Assembly: GCA_001784275.1 (NCBI GenBank)
Contig: MFQB01000054.1
Coordinates: forward strand, 4,173-15,121
Direction: 5' to 3'
Length of the DNA stretch: 10,949 nucleotides
DNA from: Candidatus Magasanikbacteria bacterium RIFCSPHIGHO2_02_FULL_47_14
GTDB taxonomy: Bacteria > Patescibacteriota > Patescibacteriia > Magasanikbacterales > UBA922
Under the pieces are notes generated by a model. The model was not told where the DNA came from, did no database searches, and saw only the letters and a list, made by a program, of their open reading frames with translations. Both the position numbers and the translations under genes were made by a program. Below are positions 6,241-10,949 of the stretch, one piece after another; the stretch's first letter is position 1, and each line of letters starts with the position of its first letter.

Positions 6241-7320
6241 ATGACAACTTTTGACTCTTTTCCCGGGACAGTCCTGCTGACAGATCCAGAAGGTGTTGTT
6301 GTCTATGTGAACAAAACCATTGAGAAACGACATGGCTTTCAGACGGCTCAGGTGATTGGCAAAAAGGCCGGGGCCCTGTGGGGGAGACAGATGCCCACTT
6401 CTTTTTATGGAGAGTTATGGGATACGGTTGCGACGAAAAAACGACCGTTTACTTCCTCCATTAAAAATAAAAAAAGAGCCGGCACACTCCAAGAAGAAAA
6501 CGTGCACATCGCTCCGATTATCGACCAGTCCGAACACATTACGTACTTCCTAGAGCTCCACCCTTCTGTCGAGAACGAAGAGCTGGCACGTTTTGAAGAT
6601 GAGTTCATTCATCTTTGGAGTAGTGCGTATAGACAAAAAGCGGAGATCGTCTTCCCATGGATCGCTCGCTGGGTCGGGCATTCTTCTTCTGAAGATCACA
6701 TAACCGACCTGAACGGTGATACTGCAAAAGCTTTTTCTGATTTTTTCGTTGCTCCGACACAACAAACCCTCAGCGAACGCCAAGGTGACAAGATTTTGAT
6801 TGAGGCTGCACAACAGGACCCTCGAGAGTTCCGGGTAGTTTATGAAAAATACCAAAAAAAAATATATGACTACTTTTTTCACCGCATAAACAATGACGCC
6901 GACACCGCCAATGATCTTGCTCAAGAAACCTTTATGCGGGCATTCCGCGCGCTTTCCGCCTTTCGAACCACGAATGCGCACTATGGAACATACCTCATGC
7001 GTATCGCCCACAACCTCCTGATGAACCAGTACCGAACATACCGACCGATCATGTACGACACCTCTGTACTTGGACGCATCGGCTGCGAACCCACATACGA
7101 GCAAGATGTGCTCGGAATGCTCAAAAAGGATCTCTGGCAGGCCGTGGAGGGCTTGACAAATATCGAAAAACAGGTTATGAAGATGAAGTACGAGGAAGAT
7201 ATGCGTGTTGGCGAGATTGCGTCGATCCTCAATAAGAGCGAAAATGCCATAAAACTATGTCTGACGCGTGCGCGTCAAAAAATACGACGCCAACTGGGAA
7301 CCCTACCAGACGCGGCGTAA
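6241..7320 (+). CDS. PAS domain-ECF sigma factor fusion protein
   Basis: A 359-residue regulator. Residues about 1-108 look like a PAS sensor domain (FPGTVLLTDPEGVVVYVNKT, then HGFQTAQVIGKKAGALW and an H-I-A-P-I-I-D strand region). A helical linker of unknown type spans about 109-185. Residues about 195-267 are sigma region 2 (FRVVYEKYQKKIYDYFFHR, DLAQETFMRAFRAL, MRIAHNLLMNQYR), and about 296-351 are sigma region 4 with the helix-turn-helix (LTNIEKQVMKMKYEEDM, VGEIASILNKSENAIKLCLT). This is the two-domain ECF layout, so it should direct RNA polymerase to a set of promoters. PAS domains bind ligands or sense redox/light/signals; no cofactor-binding Cys or His can be assigned here. No anti-sigma factor is encoded next to it, so the PAS part may control the sigma part directly (inference). 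The start at 6241 is supported by GGGGGAG 8 nt upstream, inside a hairpin. Confidence 0.9.
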   Translation: MTTFDSFPGTVLLTDPEGVVVYVNKTIEKRHGFQTAQVIGKKAGALWGRQMPTSFYGELWDTVATKKRPFTSSIKNKKRAGTLQEENVHIAPIIDQSEHITYFLELHPSVENEELARFEDEFIHLWSSAYRQKAEIVFPWIARWVGHSSSEDHITDLNGDTAKAFSDFFVAPTQQTLSERQGDKILIEAAQQDPREFRVVYEKYQKKIYDYFFHRINNDADTANDLAQETFMRAFRALSAFRTTNAHYGTYLMRIAHNLLMNQYRTYRPIMYDTSVLGRIGCEPTYEQDVLGMLKKDLWQAVEGLTNIEKQVMKMKYEEDMRVGEIASILNKSENAIKLCLTRARQKIRRQLGTLPDAA

Positions 7321-7339
7321 TAATAGGCCTCTGAAACCT

Positions 7340-7368
7340 TTTTCATTTTTGACATTTAGCTATATACT
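7340..7368 (+). promoter_or_regulatory. Probable promoter of the speA-like/dhs-like operon
   Basis: The 100-bp gap after the sigma gene contains TTTTCA (7340-7345) and TATACT (7363-7368) with a 17-bp spacer. A TTGACA (7349-7354) is also present, but its spacing to TATACT is too short (8 bp). The predicted leader to the ATG at 7421 is about 45 nt and holds no SD, only a weak GCGT/ACGC inverted repeat (7407-7418). No terminator for the sigma gene was found in the gap. Confidence 0.45.
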
Positions 7369-7420
7369 ATAGGTGCTGAAAGCAGCATAGTCTTTATTTT
7401 ATTTACGCGTACACACGCAT

Positions 7421-8791
7421 ATGGAGAAAAACGAGTTTAAAAAATTCTGGAAGTTGGGAAAAAAAGAATTTAACACACATCATTTCGACATCAATAACGA
7501 TGGCGAGTTGATCATTCGCGAAGGTAACTATCAGTACAACGTCTACGACCTCGCACGCAAGTTTGATGCGTCGATCAAAATCTACTTGCCATTTATTGTC
7601 GAGGAGCGACTCTCCAACCTGATTAATGTTTTCAACAAAAACATGAAGCAGATCGGCTACCGGGGAAAGTACATCTATCACTTCCCAATGAAGGTGAATC
7701 AGAACAAAGAGTTTGTGTTGCCACTCGTTGCCGAGGGCGCACACCTTGAGGTCACTTCTGCAAACGAGTTATGGGTTGTGAAAAAGATGTGGGAAGGTGA
7801 AAACTTTCACTCCAAAATCCGCGTCTTGTGCAACGGACCTAAGTCTGCCCAATACCTCAAGTTGATCCAACATCTTCACGATAACAACTTGACCATCACA
7901 CCGGTGATTGAAACCTTGGACGAAGCCGATCTCTTGAAAGACTTCAAAGGCGAGGTGGGTATTCGGTTGAACATGGAGGTCAAAGTAAACTCGCACTGGG
8001 ACAAAAAAATCGACCGATTTGGGCTTCTGCCGGACGAAATTTTAGATCTGGGAAAAATTCGTAACTTGAAAATTTTACACTATCACCTGGGTTCACAGAT
8101 TATTGAAGACGGCGGGATGATTGCGGCTCTCAAAGAGGCCTTTAAAACATATATCGCGTTGCGCCGGCTCAATCCTTCTTTGGACACAATAGATATCGGT
8201 GGTGGATTCGCGGTTCCTTACCAAAAGAAAAAACTGTATGGGGTGGAGCCGGTGGTAAAGCGGATTATCAAAACTCTGTATGACTTGAGCAAAAAACATG
8301 GGGTTCCGCATCCAAACATTATTACAGAGTGGGGTCAGTATATTGTTGCGCCGTCACAACTCACTGTCTTTAAGGTGATTGGCTCAAAAAATATTGTGAA
8401 AGGTGTAGCAAAAAAATGGTATTTGATTGATGGAAGTTTCATGAACGACTTGCTCGACACCTGGGCCATCCACCAAAAATGGCACGTCATTCCGGTCAAT
8501 CACCTCAACTATAAAAAGAAAGAGCGTGTCTGGATTGGCGGGCTGACCTGTGACTCTGACGACAAGTACGCTGACGCTGACGGGTATGTGACGTTGCCTC
8601 GGCTCGAGGACTTACAAGCCGGTGAGGATATGTATATTGCTGTGTTGGACACGGGTGCATACCAAGACGGCTTTGCCATGCATCACTGTCTTCTCTCCTC
8701 ACCTGCCAAGATTGTCTTGCAGAATGGTCTGGTAACTGTTGCTCGCAAAAGAGAGTCTCCGGAAGAAATTGGCAAGCTCTTTGGCTGGTAA
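7421..8791 (+). CDS. speA: Compact biosynthetic arginine decarboxylase-like PLP enzyme (fold type III)
   Basis: A 456-residue alanine-racemase-fold decarboxylase most like biosynthetic arginine decarboxylase (arginine to agmatine plus CO2). Key sites: PLP-binding Lys91 in YHFPMKVNQ (SpeA has YPIKVNQ), LEVTSANEL (109-117), the His that stacks on PLP in HYHLGSQI (His222), the phosphate-binding DIGGGF (258-263), the catalytic C377-D378 in LTCDSDD (SpeA has TTCDSD), and D-T-G-A-Y414 near the C terminus. It is about 200 residues shorter than E. coli SpeA, so it lacks most of the inserted helical-bundle and C-terminal domains. An oddity: the usual E-x-G-R that contacts PLP phosphate reads E-W-G-Q (303-306) here. 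It heads a two-gene unit with the deoxyhypusine-synthase-like gene 22 bp downstream. Arginine is the likeliest substrate, but a related amino acid cannot be ruled out. Confidence 0.85.
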   Translation: MEKNEFKKFWKLGKKEFNTHHFDINNDGELIIREGNYQYNVYDLARKFDASIKIYLPFIVEERLSNLINVFNKNMKQIGYRGKYIYHFPMKVNQNKEFVLPLVAEGAHLEVTSANELWVVKKMWEGENFHSKIRVLCNGPKSAQYLKLIQHLHDNNLTITPVIETLDEADLLKDFKGEVGIRLNMEVKVNSHWDKKIDRFGLLPDEILDLGKIRNLKILHYHLGSQIIEDGGMIAALKEAFKTYIALRRLNPSLDTIDIGGGFAVPYQKKKLYGVEPVVKRIIKTLYDLSKKHGVPHPNIITEWGQYIVAPSQLTVFKVIGSKNIVKGVAKKWYLIDGSFMNDLLDTWAIHQKWHVIPVNHLNYKKKERVWIGGLTCDSDDKYADADGYVTLPRLEDLQAGEDMYIAVLDTGAYQDGFAMHHCLLSSPAKIVLQNGLVTVARKRESPEEIGKLFGW

Positions 8792-8813
8792 TTTGTTGGA
8801 TAAGTAATCATGT

Positions 8814-9920
8814 ATGAAAAAAACCGTATTTAAAAAATTGTCGCCCGGTTTAAGAAAACACATTCAGGTGCAGAACAACTCAAAAAGCTCACGTGCCGGT
8901 GCAATTAGCGAGCATATCAAAAAAAGTCGGACTCCAGTGTCACTGTTTGCGCAGGAAACTTTGAACCACTGCAACGGAGGTTCCACACTCCAGGCAGCCT
9001 TGTGGTTAAAGGAACACTTAGCTCGTGGTGGAAAAATTGTTGTGACTTTAGCGGGTGCATTGAGCTCATTTCAGGTTGGTGTGATGCTGGCAGAGTTAAT
9101 CCGAAAAAATAAAGTGCATTTGGTTTCTGCGACCGGCGCCAACCACGAAGAGTCCTACTATCGCTACGTTGCACACTCACACTATGCATACATTCCACGC
9201 TATACTGAGTTGACTCCGGAACAAGAGGCTGAGCTGCGCGATGCCGGTCTGCGTCGTATTACTGACACCTTTCTTCCAGAAGACGAGAGCGTGCGTATCA
9301 TGGAACCCCATCTTTTAAAGTTCTGGAAAGAGGCACAGGCCAAAGGTAAACGATATTTTCCGCATGAGTATTTTTGGCGTTTGTTTTCTGAGGGTTTAAT
9401 CTCACCTGACCCGGAAGCAAATGAGAACGACTGTTGGGCCTATGCCGCCTTTAAAAAAAAGGTACCGATTGTTATTCCGGGGTTTGAGGACTCGACCATG
9501 GGAAACATCTTTGCGAGCTACACCTACAACGGCCCACACAGAAAAGACAAAGGCCCACGACTCGACCAACATATTATGAAGAGTGGCCTCGAGTACTTCC
9601 AGTTCCTGTATGACTGGTACATGGAGACCTCAAAAGATGCTCCGATTGCATTTTTACAGTTGGGCGGCGGCATCTCTGCTGACTTCCCCATCTGTGTTGT
9701 TCCGTCATTAAAACATGATCTGCGGATGACAAAGGTTCGGGACTGGGCAGGATTTGTGGAGATTGGTTCCTCTCCCATGTCTTATGGTTCATACTCCGGT
9801 GCAGGTGGAAAAGAAAAAATCACCTGGGATAAACTCTCAACACAAAGCTACTACCAAATCATTCAAAGTGACGTGACCGTTGCCTTTCCTTGGATTGCGG
9901 CGGTACTGCTGGACTTATAA
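8814..9920 (+). CDS. Bacterial deoxyhypusine synthase-like protein (possible homospermidine synthase)
   Basis: A 368-residue NAD-dependent aminobutyltransferase of the deoxyhypusine synthase family. After a basic N-terminal extension (1-40) come the NAD-binding and core motifs: TLAGALSSFQVG (78-89), SATGANHEE (105-113), RRITDTFLPEDE (147-158), GFEDSTMGN (223-231), LQLGGGISADFP (281-292) and GSYSGAGGKEKITWDK (325-340). Lys340 lines up with the catalytic lysine of human DHS (W-G-K); the preceding Gly is Asp here. Bacteria generally lack eIF5A, and bacterial DHS homologues have been linked to homospermidine or other polyamine synthesis rather than protein modification. With the upstream SpeA-like enzyme it probably forms part of a polyamine pathway; the real acceptor (putrescine, agmatine or a protein lysine) is open. 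Start is the ATG at 8814 after a weak GGATAAG; an overlapping ATG at 8810 is out of frame. Confidence 0.88.
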   Translation: MKKTVFKKLSPGLRKHIQVQNNSKSSRAGAISEHIKKSRTPVSLFAQETLNHCNGGSTLQAALWLKEHLARGGKIVVTLAGALSSFQVGVMLAELIRKNKVHLVSATGANHEESYYRYVAHSHYAYIPRYTELTPEQEAELRDAGLRRITDTFLPEDESVRIMEPHLLKFWKEAQAKGKRYFPHEYFWRLFSEGLISPDPEANENDCWAYAAFKKKVPIVIPGFEDSTMGNIFASYTYNGPHRKDKGPRLDQHIMKSGLEYFQFLYDWYMETSKDAPIAFLQLGGGISADFPICVVPSLKHDLRMTKVRDWAGFVEIGSSPMSYGSYSGAGGKEKITWDKLSTQSYYQIIQSDVTVAFPWIAAVLLDL

Positions 9921-9939
9921 GGTTACAGAAGACGTATTC

Positions 9940-9983
9940 AAAAAAAGCTCCTGCAAGTTCAGGAGCTTTTTATTTTATTTTTC
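9940..9983. terminator. Bidirectional rho-independent terminator
   Basis: A perfect 12-bp inverted repeat, AAAAAGCTCCTG / CAGGAGCTTTTT with a 6-nt loop (9942-9971), is followed by TATTTTATTTTTCT on the plus strand. On the minus strand it is followed by TTTTTTT (complement of 9940-9946). It sits between the convergent dhs-like gene (ends 9920) and antiporter gene (ends 9987) and should stop both transcripts. Confidence 0.9.
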
Positions 9984-9986
9984 TAT

Positions 9987-10916
9987 CTATCTATTCGCAA
10001 AAAATTCTGTCACTACAAATACCACCCAAAACAAAAACAATAGCCAGGCTTCTTTTTTGGAAATTACCTTACCTGATTGCATAAAGCTGAATAAGATGAG
10101 ACAAGCTGCAACCATAAACAATCCTGTCACGTAAATTATCTTCTGAGGGAAGAAAAACGGATTTACGAGAGCCAGGATTCCTACCACGATGGTCGCATCT
10201 GCAAGTACTGTACCGAGAATATCACCCACCGCCAATGAGTCATCTTTGTGTTTGACCGAGTTGAGTGCAAAAAACAGCTCTGGCATCGTGGTACCCAATC
10301 CTACGATCAACATCCCGATGAGAATTGGACTTACTCCAAGGTAACCGGCAAGTGAAACTGCTGCCGTCACTGTAAAGTGTGCACCGACTAAAAGCGCAGC
10401 CATACTCAAAACCAACAGCGCAAAATTTTTGAATCTGTGGTTTCCATGATTCAAAGGGACGCTTCCGTCAACACCATTTTTTAGTGCGACATAATAAAAC
10501 ACTGCACCGGTGATAATCAACGCAATGCCTTCGAGACGGGAAAAACGTCCATCAAGTCCCAAAATAAGCGGCACCAGCAACAAAAACGGATAGACAACAT
10601 GATTTTTGAGAATTTTACTTTCTACTTTCAACTTTCTGCCGGCAAAAAAAATAATAATCGCGAACACCAAAGTTAAATCTGCGACGTTTGAACCAAACAA
10701 CATGCCCAGCCCAAATGCTGGGACCCCGTCCAAGGCTGCGTTTATGGAAATAAAGGTCTCAGGCAAAATCGAAATAACAGCGATGATAATGAAGCCAACG
10801 GTGTATTTAGAGAGTCGATAACTTTCTGCGAGTCTGGCGGCATATTTTGTCGCCAAGGAAGCGCCCTTAATTACCAAAAAGAGAGCTGCCAAAAAAATGA
10901 AGAGGTTGTTGAACAT
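9987..10916 (-). CDS. CaCA-family sodium/calcium (cation) antiporter
   Basis: A 309-residue, about ten-helix membrane protein with the two inverted alpha repeats of the Ca2+:cation antiporter superfamily (YrbG/NCX_Mj-like). Repeat 1 spans about 41-87, with ILPETFIS (Glu53) and FGSNVAD (Asp80). Repeat 2 spans about 201-247, with LGTTMPELFFA (Glu213) and LGTVLAD (Asp240). The two P-E glutamates are the ion-binding residues in NCX_Mj, and Asp240 matches its second-repeat acid. In repeat 1 the G-S-N-x-x-N pattern ends in Asp instead of Asn, and repeat 2 has G-T-V in place of G-S-N, so the ion or stoichiometry may differ from classical exchangers (inference). It probably exports Ca2+ in exchange for Na+ or H+. 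The ATG lies 13 bp beyond the 3' end of a tRNA on the same strand, with no SD and no terminator between them; it ends at the shared terminator. Confidence 0.92.
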   Translation of the reverse strand: MFNNLFIFLAALFLVIKGASLATKYAARLAESYRLSKYTVGFIIIAVISILPETFISINAALDGVPAFGLGMLFGSNVADLTLVFAIIIFFAGRKLKVESKILKNHVVYPFLLLVPLILGLDGRFSRLEGIALIITGAVFYYVALKNGVDGSVPLNHGNHRFKNFALLVLSMAALLVGAHFTVTAAVSLAGYLGVSPILIGMLIVGLGTTMPELFFALNSVKHKDDSLAVGDILGTVLADATIVVGILALVNPFFFPQKIIYVTGLFMVAACLILFSFMQSGKVISKKEAWLLFLFWVVFVVTEFFANR

Positions 10917-10929
10917 ACGTTGTCTAACT

Positions 10930-10949
10930 TGGTCGGGGTGACACGACTT
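10930..10949 (-). tRNA. tRNA 3' end, probably tRNA-Pro (cut by window edge)
   Basis: The last 20 bases on the minus strand read AAGT-CGTGT-CACCCCG-A-CCA. This parses as the end of a T-loop, the 3' T-stem strand, the 7-nt 3' acceptor strand, discriminator A and an encoded CCA. The implied 5' acceptor strand is CGGGGTG, and a C1-G72 pair with this sequence is typical of bacterial tRNA-Pro. The anticodon lies outside the window, so identity is a strong guess only. The tRNA is directly upstream of the antiporter gene on the same strand. Confidence 0.7.

Noticed and set aside
6550..7104. A 184-codon minus-strand ORF
   Set aside because: It lies wholly inside the PAS-sigma gene on the opposite strand, its protein has no recognisable motif, and the plus-strand gene has clear domain motifs.
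7321..7350. Possible terminator after the PAS-sigma gene (AGG...CCT then TTTTTCATTTTT)
   Set aside because: The potential stem is only about 3 bp, too weak to call in spite of the T-rich tail.
7349..7368. TTGACA with TATACT as a consensus promoter for the speA-like gene
   Set aside because: The spacer is only 8 bp; the alternative TTTTCA at 17 bp spacing was used instead, at moderate confidence.
9880..10134. Plus-strand 84-codon ORF across the end of the dhs-like gene
   Set aside because: It runs through a strong terminator and antisense to the antiporter gene, with no motif or ribosome-binding site.

Overview
The window is a compact bacterial segment: about 20 to 100 bp between genes, ATG starts, the standard code, and almost no Shine-Dalgarno sequences. 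It encodes anaerobic (class III) ribonucleotide reduction, an acetolactate-synthase-type ThDP enzyme and a reduced polyamine pathway. No mobile element, CRISPR array or recent insertion is visible. The gene set and style suggest a fermentative Patescibacteria/CPR-like bacterium, but this is an inference: there is no phylogenetic marker beyond a tRNA fragment.

Left block (1-4224, minus strand) reads as one operon: nrdD, a 58-codon gene carrying the glycyl-radical motif of NrdD, nrdG (radical-SAM activase), a DoxX-family membrane protein, a MazG-like dNTP pyrophosphohydrolase, and the first 88 codons of a ThDP enzyme that runs off the left edge. Spacings are 19, 15, 3 and about 54 bp, then a 4-bp ATGA overlap. 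The striking feature is that the NrdD main chain stops after its zinc-ribbon cysteines, while the glycyl-radical segment is a separate small ORF lying between nrdD and nrdG.

Middle (4262-7320): a corA magnesium channel gene (minus strand) ends in a hairpin terminator just ahead of nrdD. It is divergent from a membrane-anchored DsbA-like thioredoxin gene (plus strand), with promoter motifs for both in the gap. Next comes a gene fusing an N-terminal PAS domain to an ECF-type sigma factor. Its strong SD lies in the 3' arm of a perfect 10-bp hairpin, and an extended -10 motif overlaps the 5' arm.

Right block (7340-10949): a two-gene plus-strand unit encodes a compact SpeA-like decarboxylase and a bacterial deoxyhypusine-synthase-like protein, probably making a polyamine. 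It ends in a bidirectional terminator shared with a convergent CaCA-type cation antiporter gene (minus strand). The antiporter gene begins 13 bp after the 3' end of a tRNA, most likely tRNA-Pro, cut by the right edge.
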